This document shows positions 6,567 to 14,204 of a DNA stretch of 64,000 nt, one piece after another. Every line of letters begins with the position of its first letter. The first letter of the stretch is position 1. Position numbers and translations under genes: made by a program. The notes under the pieces were generated by a model. It did no database searches. It had not been told where the DNA came from and worked only from the letters and a program-made list of their open reading frames with translations. This DNA comes from a virus: positions 1-64,000 of the IMG/VR virus record IMGVR_UViG_3300045921_000463; one strand, written 5' to 3'.

Positions 6567-7924
6567 TTTGCGCTCCTCAGATAGTCAGACAGTTCCCGAA
6601 TGAGTTGATCGCTTGGCGAGCCGCGCTCTGCGCCGCGTTTGCGCAGAATGGCCAACGCTCCGCCTTCGCTTTGTTCCTTCATGGTATACTTTATCGTCAT
6701 GGTATCCGACTGCACGATACGCTCGCGTTCTTGTGGCGTAAGCGGCCCTACTTGCGATGATGGCGGCCTGATCAGGGTGCGTTCAACCATGCTTGGCGTG
6801 CCGCGTTCATCCAGAAACGAGGTCAACGCTTCCCCGACTCCCAAATCTGTGATTGCTGTGGCCGTGCAGAAGCGATCATTGCGTCGAAACGTTTGGGCTG
6901 CCGCGTAGATAGCCTTCTGATCGCGTGCCGTGAACGCGCGTAGCGCGTGTTGAACCCTGTTTCCGAGTTGCCCGAGGATGGAATCCGGTATGTCAGTCGG
7001 ACTCTGGGTAACGAAGTAGACGCCAACGCCCTTGGACCGGATGAGCCGTACTACCTGCTCGACAGTTCGAAGCAGTAGCTTGGATGCGCCGGAAAACAAC
7101 ATGTGAGCTTCATCGAAGAAGAACACAAACTTGGGTTTGTCCATGTCTCCGACCTCTGGAAGCTTTCGAAACAATTCGGTGAGCATCCATAGCAGAAACA
7201 CGCCGTATACGGACGGACTCCGCATCAACTTTTCGGCTGCAAGAATGTTGATTCTGCCCATTCCGTTGACGACTTGCATCATGTCGGCAATGTCGAGCGA
7301 TGGTGTGCCGAACAAGTTAGCCGCGCCTGCGTTGTCCAAGACGAGCAGCTTGCGCTGAATGGCACCCACCGAAGCCGGAGATACATTGCCGTACCTCGCG
7401 GTGATCCTGACTGCATTTTCTGCTACAAACGTCAAAACTGCCCGCAGATCGTAAAGCGTGTGTAGACCCAACCCTTCGTCCCGTGCTACTGCAAAGACGA
7501 TGGACATGATGCCTTCCTGCGCATCAGTGAGTTCGAGCATCTTGGAAAAGAGTGTGGCACCCATGCTTTCTATTTTGACCCTTACTGGTGCTCCTTCGTT
7601 TCCAAACACGTCCCAGAATGTCACTGGAAATTGTCTATATGCGTAGTCGCGCAATCCGATAACTTTTGCACGATCCGTGAACACTTGATTAAGTCTGCTT
7701 CCTGCGCTGCCCGGTTTTGCCATACCTGAAAGATCGGATTTCGCATCGGCTAGGAACACAGGAACGCCTGCCGAACTGAATTGTTCAGCCATTACTTGCA
7801 AAGTGACGGTCTTGCCGGTTCCGGTCGAGCCTGCGATAAGGCCATGCCGGTTAGCGAACCGCAACAACAGATGCTGAGGTTGGCGGCGGCTGATGCCGCC
7901 GCCGCCGATGTTTATGCTGAACAT
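6563..7924 (-). CDS. HerA/DUF853-type P-loop ATPase
   Basis: A 453-residue ATPase of the HerA/FtsK superfamily, closest by eye to the YjgR/DUF853 family. Walker A GSTGTGKT is at residues 32-39, followed by the family-typical VPVFLADAKSDLSG. Walker B is FVFFFDEAHMLF around 267-277, with an Arg-rich block after it (VRLIRSKGVGVYFVTQSP) typical of the sensor region. Bacterial YjgR proteins are somewhat longer (about 500 residues). HerA-like ATPases translocate DNA as hexamers; the job of this branch is not settled. The ATG at 7924 has no clear ribosome-binding site and lies 6 bases after the upstream stop, so coupling is likely. A cellular-type ATPase is unusual in a siphophage accessory block. 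Confidence 0.88.
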   Translation of the reverse strand: MFSINIGGGGISRRQPQHLLLRFANRHGLIAGSTGTGKTVTLQVMAEQFSSAGVPVFLADAKSDLSGMAKPGSAGSRLNQVFTDRAKVIGLRDYAYRQFPVTFWDVFGNEGAPVRVKIESMGATLFSKMLELTDAQEGIMSIVFAVARDEGLGLHTLYDLRAVLTFVAENAVRITARYGNVSPASVGAIQRKLLVLDNAGAANLFGTPSLDIADMMQVVNGMGRINILAAEKLMRSPSVYGVFLLWMLTELFRKLPEVGDMDKPKFVFFFDEAHMLFSGASKLLLRTVEQVVRLIRSKGVGVYFVTQSPTDIPDSILGQLGNRVQHALRAFTARDQKAIYAAAQTFRRNDRFCTATAITDLGVGEALTSFLDERGTPSMVERTLIRPPSSQVGPLTPQERERIVQSDTMTIKYTMKEQSEGGALAILRKRGAERGSPSDQLIRELSDYLRSAK

Positions 7925-7930
7925 GCTTGG

Positions 7931-8167
7931 TTATTCGAGATAACCCGCCGCAGCGAGCGAAGGCGGGCTAACCTTCGTGGTATCGGTATCGTATCCGATA
8001 ACCGCAATCCACCAGACGCCGTTGCGATCCCGAATCGGCATTGCCGCAGTGAGGCGGCAGTAACCGTCGAACATCTTGGAAGCGTGAGGCAGAAAGGCTT
8101 CGGCCTTTTCCCGCGTGTCGTAGGGGCCGCCGACCGAAACAACATGGCAGTCGGGATGCTTGACCAT
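7931..8167 (-). CDS. Hypothetical protein (78 aa)
   Basis: The start at 8167 (MVKHPDCHVVSVGGPYDTRE) is preferred to an upstream ATG because it carries ACGGAGCC about 7 bases before it, a leader shared with the genes at 10867 and 36074. The protein reads like a small alpha/beta domain with paired Trp (VWWIAVIGY). No family recognised. It is immediately upstream of the HerA-like ATPase. Confidence 0.6.
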   Translation of the reverse strand: MVKHPDCHVVSVGGPYDTREKAEAFLPHASKMFDGYCRLTAAMPIRDRNGVWWIAVIGYDTDTTKVSPPSLAAAGYLE

Positions 8168-8282
8168 TTGTAGGCTCCGTAGTTGATGGTTAGCGGCAAG
8201 GGCCGCAATGCGCACGATAGCGGCTATAACAGGTTATGGCAACGCAGGATAGTCAAGCCTGTCAGTCGTTCTCGATAAGGTT

Positions 8283-8471
8283 CTAGTAACCTTCATTGCC
8301 GACAAAGACTTCGGTGCGCACATAGGTCATGTCGTTTCCGGTTTGCTCGTCGATTGGAGTGCCGCTCACCTCATAAAAATCAGGCGGGATGAAATGCTCG
8401 TTGCCTTGTGAATCGCGCCACACATGACGTACACAGGCATCTGAAACGATGATCCATTGCTCGTTGTTCAT
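8283..8471 (-). CDS. Hypothetical protein (62 aa)
   Basis: ATG 8471 follows AAAGGAG at good spacing. The 62 residues (start MNNEQWIIVSDACVRH) contain a beta-rich fold with the acidic insert IDEQTGNDM. No family recognised. Confidence 0.6.
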   Translation of the reverse strand: MNNEQWIIVSDACVRHVWRDSQGNEHFIPPDFYEVSGTPIDEQTGNDMTYVRTEVFVGNEGY

Positions 8472-8486
8472 GGCTCTAGCTCCTTT

Positions 8487-8834
8487 CTAGTAGGTGAACA
8501 CGATGGTGTATGCGTTATACGGTTCTGCGTAGCCCCATGGACCGCTGTCCATCTCGCCAGAAAGATTGATCGCCCATTCAAAAGGCCCTTCTTTCCAGCA
8601 AATGGTCCACGCCTTGCAGGCAGTAATGGTGCTTTCGGCAACATCGGGTGCCCACAACACGATGTTCTTTGGGTTGAAGCCACGAGGCTCGGCCCATTTC
8701 ACTATGGCAGCGTGGAGTGCCTTTGCAGCACTTTCTTGAGTGCTGTGCTCCTTGGGGTTGAAGTCTACGTGTCCAATGGGCACAAGAACATCGTGTCCTT
8801 TTTCAGGCACATAGGTCAATTTACGCATTTGCAT
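8487..8834 (-). CDS. Hypothetical protein (115 aa)
   Basis: Start placed at ATG 8834, with AAGGA 8 bases upstream; an in-frame TTG at 8861 extends it by 9 residues but has no site. The start lies inside the end of the broken small gene at 8821-8973. The product (MQMRKLTYVPEKGHDV) contains many Trp and a beta-rich C-terminal half (YAEPYNAYTIVFTY). Possibly a DUF-type phage domain; not recognised. Confidence 0.65.
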   Translation of the reverse strand: MQMRKLTYVPEKGHDVLVPIGHVDFNPKEHSTQESAAKALHAAIVKWAEPRGFNPKNIVLWAPDVAESTITACKAWTICWKEGPFEWAINLSGEMDSGPWGYAEPYNAYTIVFTY

Positions 8835-8973
8835 CGCGGCGATCCTTGAGCAGGTAGTCAATGCAGGGTTTCAGAACCTCTCAACGAAATGTCAGGTCTC
8901 CGATCATTTCATCCTTGTGGTACTGTGTTCCTGCGAGAAGGAGCGTGACGCTGCTGCGATCAGGCTTGGGCAT
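8821..8973 (-). pseudogene. Small gene interrupted by an in-frame TGA
   Basis: ATG 8973 has AAAGGA 8 bases upstream and overlaps the end of the preceding gene. It reads 30 codons (MPKPDRSSVTLLLAGTQYHK...) to TGA at 8883-8881, then stays open in the same frame for 19 further protein-like codons (EVLKPCIDYLLKDRRDANA) to TAA at 8823-8821. The full 51-codon reading overlaps the next gene's start by 14 bases, the normal coupling geometry here, which suggests that the full length was the original gene. The TGA may be a mutation, a base-call error or readthrough. Confidence 0.5.
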
Positions 8974-9382
8974 GCGGGGCATCCTTTGCCGCAATTACTC
9001 CCGCCGCGTCATCAAGAGCAAGAGCCTTGATCATGAGCACGGGATCGTAGACCTCCTGAGGAGTTTCCCATACTGCGTTGATGCGCTCCGCGTTCTTTCT
9101 GACCGTCGCAGCCAGTTCGTCGAGCGTCCTGCGATTGAAACGCTTGGCTGGGCGCAAAAGCATGTATCCGTCGCCACGCTGGCCCATCGTCCACGTTTTT
9201 ATGCCTCTTTCCACCTTGACGATGCTGGACGACAGGTAGTAACCGCGTTCCTTCTTCTTATAAGAGAAGTAGTTGACGCCGCCCTCGTCGTAGTAGACAG
9301 AAAGTTCACGAAAGATGTTTTCGCCTCGGTCAGATAAATGAAAGTTGGCAACATATATGCGACGATCCGCACGATAATCCAT
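8960..9382 (-). CDS. Hypothetical protein (140 aa)
   Basis: ATG 9382 has GGAGGT 7 bases upstream. The N-terminal 60 residues are basic and Tyr-rich (KKKERGYYLSSSIVKVERG), then a helical part with RRTLDELAATVRKNAERI. No family recognised. Its last codons overlap the start of the interrupted gene at 8973. Confidence 0.65.
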   Translation of the reverse strand: MDYRADRRIYVANFHLSDRGENIFRELSVYYDEGGVNYFSYKKKERGYYLSSSIVKVERGIKTWTMGQRGDGYMLLRPAKRFNRRTLDELAATVRKNAERINAVWETPQEVYDPVLMIKALALDDAAGVIAAKDAPHAQA

Positions 9383-9457
9383 TTGATGACCTCCGTTGTA
9401 GAGTTTTCGTAGAAATAAGGTAGCACCGCAACTACAACGACGCTACCCCCGAATGTC

Positions 9458-9895
9458 TTATCTCGGAACAAAAACGTGTCCTGTTTCGTTTTCCTCGCAA
9501 AACCTGATGAGCCTGCTGTAAGTGACGAAATCGGTATCTACTGTGCGAGAATCGACGATGTGCGAAAGCTGGTGCACGATCAACCTTACGGCAGGATCTT
9601 CACACTGACTCACGCCCTCGTCGATACATTCGAGACATGCATCTACCAGTGCCTTGGCAATAGCTACAGGATTGATAGCGCCGTCTTGGATTTCAAGGGC
9701 ATTTTCGAACCTGCGGGCTACGCGAACCCACTTGCCGTCCATTGGCAAACGGAGCGTCTTGGTATCTGCCTCGGTGAACACTGCTGCTGACTTGAAATCC
9801 GTCCAACCGTGTTCGTTAGACCAGAACTGCGATTCTGCCTTGTCGTCGTCGCACTTGTTGTTGGCGACACAACGGATAACGAAAGTCTTCTGCAT
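9458..9895 (-). CDS. Hypothetical protein (145 aa)
   Basis: ATG 9895 follows AGAGGG. The N-terminal half (MQKTFVIRCVANNKCDDDK, then FWSNEHGWTDFKSAAVFTEAD) resembles small conserved N-terminal domains seen in phage proteins with a Trp-Ser...Gly-Trp pattern, which I cannot name. The C-terminal half is helical with several Cys. Located among other small genes without a functional partner. Confidence 0.65.
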   Translation of the reverse strand: MQKTFVIRCVANNKCDDDKAESQFWSNEHGWTDFKSAAVFTEADTKTLRLPMDGKWVRVARRFENALEIQDGAINPVAIAKALVDACLECIDEGVSQCEDPAVRLIVHQLSHIVDSRTVDTDFVTYSRLIRFCEENETGHVFVPR

Positions 9896-9907
9896 GGTGT
9901 ATACCCT

Positions 9908-10159
9908 CTACACGCTCATGAAGCCGTAGTCGCTGGCGAATCCGACATATCCGCCAGTGTTGTTGGCGCGGAAGAACTCGGTGACAAGAAAGATCGCCGT
10001 CCAGCGACCCTCGGCATTGCGGCACTTGATGTAACGACAAGGAATCCTGTTGCCATCCGAGTAGTTGTCCAGACCAAGACGCGCGAGAGCCTTGTCCAGC
10101 GTATCCTCGCTGGCATAGCTCTTGCAGTTTTCAAGTGTGATGACGTGACTCGGTTTCAT
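9908..10159 (-). CDS. Hypothetical protein (83 aa)
   Basis: ATG 10159 is preceded by GGAGGAG. The product starts MKPSHVITLENCKSY and has two Cys in IPCRYIKCRN and an aromatic, beta-rich C-terminal half (AIFLVTEFFRANN). No family recognised. Upstream at 10191-10205 lies a palindrome copy preceded by a hairpin. Confidence 0.6.
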   Translation of the reverse strand: MKPSHVITLENCKSYASEDTLDKALARLGLDNYSDGNRIPCRYIKCRNAEGRWTAIFLVTEFFRANNTGGYVGFASDYGFMSV

Positions 10160-10204
10160 TGTGCTTGCTCCTCCGATTAGGGTGATTCGGTAACGTAGTT
10201 ATAG

Positions 10205-10234
10205 GATAGCGCGAACGACAAACCCGCGCTATCC
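10205..10234 (-). terminator. Hairpin after the 10247-10867 gene, terminator-like without a T tract
   Basis: GATAGCGCG at about 10205-10213 pairs with CGCGCTATC ending near 10234, a 9-bp stem, just after the stop of the 206-residue gene. On the minus strand the stem is followed directly by the palindrome half CTATAAC rather than a T run, so simple intrinsic termination is uncertain. Confidence 0.4.
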
Positions 10235-10246
10235 CGAAACGCCTCG

Positions 10247-10867
10247 TCAGGTATGAACGTGGCCATCACGCTCGATCACGAGCATCATGTTGCACCACGG
10301 TAACGTCACAGCGCCATCCATGCCGAACGTGGGCTGCACCAGAGAAGCAAACTGCTTCCACGTCATGCCCTGCTGATCGCACTTCCATTTGCGAAAGATC
10401 GCGGTTGCCTGTTCGTGAGTGACTTGCACCCCGTCGCTGGCGTCATGGCCGTGGCCGAACGTGACTTGCGGATAACATTCGTCGTCCAGCGCAAGAATGT
10501 CGTGCTTGTCACGCCAGATTTGCGGCGCGTTGCCGTCGTCGAAGATAAACACGGCAGGGGAGTGCGCCTTGATCGCTTCTTCAAGGTCGAGGTAGCATGC
10601 ACTGCTGCCGCGTTCGCCTGCGGGACCGTCGCTGATCTGCCATTCGGTATCTCCCACTATTCCTAAGTTTTCGGCGTGGGCTTCATCATCAGTGACCATG
10701 CCCTTTACGATGTAGTAAACGGGCAGGCTGGTCTGAGCCGACATAGCGGCCTTGGCCGCTTCCAGCGTCTCGATGATCTGGCTTTCGTAGCTGCTGGTAT
10801 ACATGCCAGTCGAAAGCATCTTGATGGCTTGCTGCACCAGTGCGGCAGGTCCGATTTTCTTGTCCAT
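10247..10867 (-). CDS. Hypothetical protein (206 aa)
   Basis: ATG 10867 follows ACGGAGCC, the leader also seen at 8167 and 36074, and a perfect palindrome CTATAAC-GA-GTTATAG sits about 18 bases above it. The product starts MDKKIGPAALVQQAIKML (helical). The middle has YYIVKGMVTDDEAHAENLG, and the C-terminal part repeats aromatic/Asp-rich segments. No membrane helix, no recognised family. Confidence 0.65.
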   Translation of the reverse strand: MDKKIGPAALVQQAIKMLSTGMYTSSYESQIIETLEAAKAAMSAQTSLPVYYIVKGMVTDDEAHAENLGIVGDTEWQISDGPAGERGSSACYLDLEEAIKAHSPAVFIFDDGNAPQIWRDKHDILALDDECYPQVTFGHGHDASDGVQVTHEQATAIFRKWKCDQQGMTWKQFASLVQPTFGMDGAVTLPWCNMMLVIERDGHVHT

Positions 10868-10938
10868 TGTAGGCTCCGTGGTTGCTATAACGAGTTATAG
10901 AATAGCGTGAGATTCAATCTCGGCGCAACCGAAATCCA

Positions 10939-11253
10939 TCAATCACGCCGCTTTGAACCTTTAAGTGTAGACATGTCAGTGACAACCATCAGCGGTCCTT
11001 TGTGATACGTTTGTGCGATTGGAAGGTCAGCAAAAAATACCTGTTTTCTTGCGAAACCGTTTCCTACCTTGTTGGAAAGCGGCGGAAGCTCCTGCTTGAC
11101 TGCGTGACGCTCTGCGTTCAGCGGATCAGGGGGAATGCCAACATGCTTGCTCTTGCGATCAGGGTCTATACCTTTACTACGCAAAAATGCGTCATGCGCT
11201 GCGCGAGCCTCGCGCAGCGACTTGGTGTTGGGTAGTCTGTAGCTGTTTCGCAT
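10939..11253 (-). CDS. Conserved phage hypothetical protein (104 aa)
   Basis: Start at ATG 11253 (GCGAGG upstream); the frame is open further upstream but would then lie over the neighbouring gene. The product starts MRNSYRLPNTKSLREARAAHD and is Lys/Arg-rich, with a helical N-terminal part and a C-terminal strand (PLMVVTDM). I recognise the general look of a conserved phage hypothetical but no function. It lies 14 bases from its upstream neighbour. Confidence 0.6.
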   Translation of the reverse strand: MRNSYRLPNTKSLREARAAHDAFLRSKGIDPDRKSKHVGIPPDPLNAERHAVKQELPPLSNKVGNGFARKQVFFADLPIAQTYHKGPLMVVTDMSTLKGSKRRD

Positions 11254-11266
11254 CAAAGCCTCGCTT

Positions 11267-11647
11267 TCACGGATCACCCCATTCGACAGGAGGCAACTCG
11301 ACGTTGTACTTGCTGGCAATTTTGTGCATTTCCTCCTCGAAGGATTTTCTCCAAACGTCATATTTGGAAGCGTACTTGTCATGCGCGTCTTGCAACTCTT
11401 GGAGCAGACCGGCATATGGCACGAAGCGAGTTGGCAGCCTGCCAGTGATCCGCAGTTGATGAAGAGATGAACCCTCGAAAATTTCTGCTTCCTCGTCAGT
11501 CAGGAACAAGCCGACTGCGCACTTCGAGTTGTGGGGACCGCGATACATGCACCCCTCGTTGGGATTATAAGAAGGATACCCCTGTGCGTGGATTTCCTTC
11601 CAGACGGTGAGAATGAGGTTCTGTCCGGTCGTGGGTTCGAAACTCAT
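11267..11647 (-). CDS. Hypothetical protein (126 aa)
   Basis: AAGGAGG precedes ATG 11647, and the start overlaps the upstream stop as TAATG. The product (MSFEPTTGQNLILTVWKEI) has CMYRGPHNSKCAVGLFLTDEEAE in the middle, with two Cys that might bind metal, and a long charged helix near the C-terminus. No family recognised. Confidence 0.65.
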   Translation of the reverse strand: MSFEPTTGQNLILTVWKEIHAQGYPSYNPNEGCMYRGPHNSKCAVGLFLTDEEAEIFEGSSLHQLRITGRLPTRFVPYAGLLQELQDAHDKYASKYDVWRKSFEEEMHKIASKYNVELPPVEWGDP

Positions 11648-11946
11648 TATCGCCTCCTTGTCCGAGTTGCGTCATTGGAGAAGGAACCCACGACGACAAC
11701 GCCGCCGTGAGACCAAGTTCCGAGGTCGTGTGTCTGGAAGATTGCATACCAGTCAACGCCATCGAGGTTGTCGCCGAGAAACATTGTCGCGGCGACGTTA
11801 AGCAGAGTATGAGGCATACGCCAGTTGATGGCAAACCGAAGTTTCTCGTCATCGCGGAGATTCTTCATGCGCTCATGAACAGCAGCGGTTTTCGCCGCGT
11901 CCCAGCCCTCATTCACATGCAAAACGTTTGTATACGGTTTTGCCAT
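11647..11946 (-). CDS. Hypothetical protein (99 aa)
   Basis: ATG 11946 follows GGGAG and lies inside the last 38 bases of the upstream gene. It starts MAKPYTNVLHVNEGWDAA and includes LNVAATMFLGDNLDGVDWYAI. Ends with a basic TRTRRR tail. No family recognised. Confidence 0.6.
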   Translation of the reverse strand: MAKPYTNVLHVNEGWDAAKTAAVHERMKNLRDDEKLRFAINWRMPHTLLNVAATMFLGDNLDGVDWYAIFQTHDLGTWSHGGVVVVGSFSNDATRTRRR

Positions 11947-12340
11947 TGGACACTACTCCCAGCTTGACAAGATTGCCGAACGATTTGTTGAACTTGCGGC
12001 TGATCTGATCACACCAGCGAACGGCAAGATGTTCGTTGTGCTTCTTGGGAACCATCCAGATCGCAGCTACACCGCAGTATTCGGAGATTCCGAAATACAC
12101 GAGGTCGTTTTCGAGGTAAACCCTGTCCTCGCGCCCAAGCCACCTCTCGCGCGTTTCCCGCAGCGAAGGCCAAAGCTGCTTGGCATACTCCGTTACGCTG
12201 TCCGTATAGCACTCCCAATCCATGTGATCGGGTTCGCGGTAACGAACCTCACCGTCCTCGTCTTCGTAATTTGAATCTGTGAACCAGTCACAGAACGTCA
12301 CAAGGTATGCGTCGTGTGGGGTAGAGACAGATCGGCCCAT
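11909..12340 (-). CDS. Conserved phage hypothetical protein (143 aa)
   Basis: Start at ATG 12340 with GGAGG 7 bases upstream; the frame is open 300 bases further up but overlaps two other genes. It begins MGRSVSTPHDAYLVTF, an N-terminus I associate with conserved hypothetical proteins in several phages. An acidic stretch (YEDEDGEVRYREPDHMDW) follows, then a beta-rich C-terminal domain. Function unknown. Confidence 0.65.
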   Translation of the reverse strand: MGRSVSTPHDAYLVTFCDWFTDSNYEDEDGEVRYREPDHMDWECYTDSVTEYAKQLWPSLRETRERWLGREDRVYLENDLVYFGISEYCGVAAIWMVPKKHNEHLAVRWCDQISRKFNKSFGNLVKLGVVSNGKTVYKRFACE

Positions 12341-12341
12341 G

Positions 12342-12548
12342 TTATCCTCCGTAGTATAGACGCTGTTCTTCGATGTGAAGATTCCACATTCTGTTGCGAT
12401 AGTAATCGCGCATCCTGACCAACCGCTTCGCGCGCGCGGTAAGGTAGCCGTGCTTTTCCAATTCCTGCTGCAACCTTCGTTCGCAGGAAAGAGAACATTT
12501 GGCAAAGCAAAGACGCTTGCGAGCGTATTCACGAGGGTCGATCTGCAT
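12342..12548 (-). CDS. Small basic hypothetical protein (68 aa)
   Basis: Start at ATG 12548, one base after the stop of the upstream membrane-protein gene, with only a weak site, so translation is probably coupled. The sequence is very basic (REYARKRL, TARAKRLVRMRDYYRNRM) with two Cys (CFAKCSLSC), suggesting nucleic-acid contact. No family recognised. Confidence 0.55.
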   Translation of the reverse strand: MQIDPREYARKRLCFAKCSLSCERRLQQELEKHGYLTARAKRLVRMRDYYRNRMWNLHIEEQRLYYGG

Positions 12549-12549
12549 G

Positions 12550-12699
12550 TCAGAAACCGAACGTGAAAAGGGTGTACTTGATGAAGAACCAGACAACCAT
12601 AATGAAGATCGGAGTCCAGAATGCCAGCTTGAAACAAGCGTCGATGAGTTCGAACAATACGAGCAAGACAGGTTTGTTGCGTTCCGGCTGTTCAGACAT
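12550..12699 (-). CDS. Small membrane protein (49 aa)
   Basis: ATG 12699 follows GGGAGC. The start MSEQPERNKPVLLVLF is followed by a hydrophobic stretch covering most of residues 10-47 (LLVLFELIDACFKLAF, then IFIMVVWFFIKYTL), one or two membrane helices. A perfect palindrome CTATAAC-GA-GTTATAG lies about 20 bases upstream at 12719-12734. Function unknown; a holin-like or superinfection role is possible but unsupported. Confidence 0.55.
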   Translation of the reverse strand: MSEQPERNKPVLLVLFELIDACFKLAFWTPIFIMVVWFFIKYTLFTFGF

Positions 12700-12779
12700 G
12701 GTGTAGTGCTCCCGTGCGCTATAACGAGTTATAGGTGCAGCATAGCGCATCGAGAACATTGTGGAAAGCGAAAAAACCA

Positions 12780-13262
12780 TTAAAACAACGGCAATTTGCG
12801 CAACTTGGCTGTAACTTTTTGAAATTTCAAACTATTAATCGGAATCTGGTCAAACACCTTGCGGTAATTGTCGTGCAAGGTATAAGCGCAGTATGAGACA
12901 AAACTCGGCTCCGTGTCTATGTCGTGAATATTTTCTGTTCTTGCCCGCTCAAGCTCGGAAACCATTGCCATAACAAACTCGACAGCCCCTAAATCATGAC
13001 ACCACTTGTCCAGCACTTGCTTTCTGGCTGCCGCAATCTTGCGAACCATGACTTTGTTTGTTTCGCTGCTTCTGCTTTCGAGAAGTTCTTCTATTGCACG
13101 CTCAATCCATACAACTGCCGGTGCTTTGGAGCGTTTTACATTGAACGGCGCGACTACCGACGAATACAGGTAAACTTGTTGGAGGGCGTCAACGAGTGCG
13201 GCGAGTGCTCCTACCAGATTTCCTGCCTGTAGGTTCGACAGGTTCGACAACCTTTTTTTCAT
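12780..13262 (-). CDS. Hypothetical protein (160 aa) starting inside a repeat
   Basis: ATG 13262 lies beside the 9-bp repeat of the upstream gene, and a repeat unit (GCGAGGC) provides its ribosome-binding site. It overlaps that gene by 74 bases. The product (start MKKRLSNLSNLQAGNLV) is helical, with a basic segment (NKVMVRKIAAARKQVLDKW). No family recognised. The overlap is unusually long, but no closer start is visible. Confidence 0.55.
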   Translation of the reverse strand: MKKRLSNLSNLQAGNLVGALAALVDALQQVYLYSSVVAPFNVKRSKAPAVVWIERAIEELLESRSSETNKVMVRKIAAARKQVLDKWCHDLGAVEFVMAMVSELERARTENIHDIDTEPSFVSYCAYTLHDNYRKVFDQIPINSLKFQKVTAKLRKLPLF

Positions 13263-13707
13263 GCTTTGCCTCGCCTGCCTCGCCTGCCTCGCCTGCCTCG
13301 CCTGCCTCGCCTGCCTCGCCTGCCTCGCCTGCCTCGCCTGCCTCGCCTGCCTCGCCTGCCTCGCCTACGTTTCTGTTGTCAACACCATGTTTATAACTGA
13401 TTTCAGCAACAGTACCTTGTTCGGTCGAAGCGTCGAAAACGGCAGGTTCATTTACAATCTCCGGTTCATTTACAATCTCCGCAATCAATAAGGCAGCTTC
13501 GTTTTTGGAAGAAACGACCGCAACAGGACTTGTCGTCGAAACTGTCAAATCGAAGACGCCATGGCCGCAAACGACTGTTGGGGCACTGTTTTGGTCCAGA
13601 GCGGCAACTGTTGCGTAGGATAGTGTCTTGTCGTAAAAGCAAAACTCGCCGTTTGGCGTGGTGGTGCGCCAAAAGTCACGGAAATCTGTCACTAGAAATT
13701 TTGACAT
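13189..13707 (-). CDS. Protein with an (Gly-Glu-Ala)11 collagen-like repeat (172 aa)
   Basis: Start at ATG 13707 with AAAGGA upstream. Residues 1-110 form a beta-rich domain (MSKFLVTDFRDFWRTTTPNG). Residues about 114-147 are eleven uninterrupted Gly-Glu-Ala triplets encoded by a 9-bp tandem repeat at 13268-13366. The tail is basic (KHEKKVVEPVEPTGRKSGRS). The Gly-X-Y pattern could form a collagen-like triple helix, as in some phage fibres, but the gene lies in the accessory block, not with structural genes. Confidence 0.65.
   Translation of the reverse strand: MSKFLVTDFRDFWRTTTPNGEFCFYDKTLSYATVAALDQNSAPTVVCGHGVFDLTVSTTSPVAVVSSKNEAALLIAEIVNEPEIVNEPAVFDASTEQGTVAEISYKHGVDNRNVGEAGEAGEAGEAGEAGEAGEAGEAGEAGEAGEAKHEKKVVEPVEPTGRKSGRSTRRTR
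13268..13366. repeat. 9-bp tandem repeat, 11 perfect copies, in coding sequence
   Basis: GCCTCGCCT on the plus strand (GGCGAGGCA register on the minus) repeats eleven times without a mismatch, encoding Gly-Glu-Ala. The absence of synonymous drift indicates recent expansion by slippage, so copy number is probably variable between isolates and may also be collapsed in short-read assemblies. Confidence 0.97.
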
Positions 13708-13727
13708 TTGCAGTTTTCCTTTCCGAG

Positions 13728-14204
13728 TCAGGTTGTTTTCTTTTTTCTGTGAGCAGATGCAGCTTCCAGCATGACAGAAGAGTCCAGAAGCTTCATGTTT
13801 GGTAACCCGATTATTTCTTCCTTCGTAAGAAAGCTGTGGCACATTAGTGAGCGAATAATAGGGTTAGGGTGATCCAGGATCAACACTTTGCTGCGTTTGT
13901 TAGCATGAAGGGATGTGATGGGTATCAGCCTTCCATTCGTGTGCGTTAGATGTGTAATAAGGAATCTTACTATAGCCGCGCTTATATTCCAAGAACCAGT
14001 TTCCATGTATTCCTTGTAGGAATCGTACTCCATGATGGACATGCCGGATTGCGGGTAGCGAAAATCCCGTACAAGACGTTCACGAAAAGCCTGAGGCCAG
14101 CGTACAACAGCCGTAGGTGTGCGCAATTCGTATGTCCTAGTTGCATGATCGTACCTGATATAGCGCGAAGTTTTGTCCAGCATTGTTCTTTTTCGGATTA
14201 CCAT
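13728..14204 (-). CDS. Hypothetical basic protein (158 aa)
   Basis: ATG 14204 has GGAGAAA upstream; an earlier in-frame start would overlap the neighbour. It begins MVIRKRTMLDKTSRYIRYDH and is Arg/Tyr-rich in the first 60 residues with PQAFRERLVRDFRYPQSG. The end is basic (SAHRKKKTT). No family recognised. Confidence 0.6.
   Translation of the reverse strand: MVIRKRTMLDKTSRYIRYDHATRTYELRTPTAVVRWPQAFRERLVRDFRYPQSGMSIMEYDSYKEYMETGSWNISAAIVRFLITHLTHTNGRLIPITSLHANKRSKVLILDHPNPIIRSLMCHSFLTKEEIIGLPNMKLLDSSVMLEAASAHRKKKTT

Noticed and set aside
8881-8883. TGA read as a sense codon throughout the genome
   Set aside because: TGA terminates many genes, including the ATGA junctions at 6563, 19757, 26767 and 30982.
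12341-12637. N-terminal extension of the 143-residue protein
   Set aside because: The extension covers two other genes and lacks a ribosome-binding site; ATG 12340 has GGAGG.
13268-13366. CRISPR array
   Set aside because: The repeat is a 9-bp in-frame coding unit with no spacers. No CRISPR array was found anywhere in the window.
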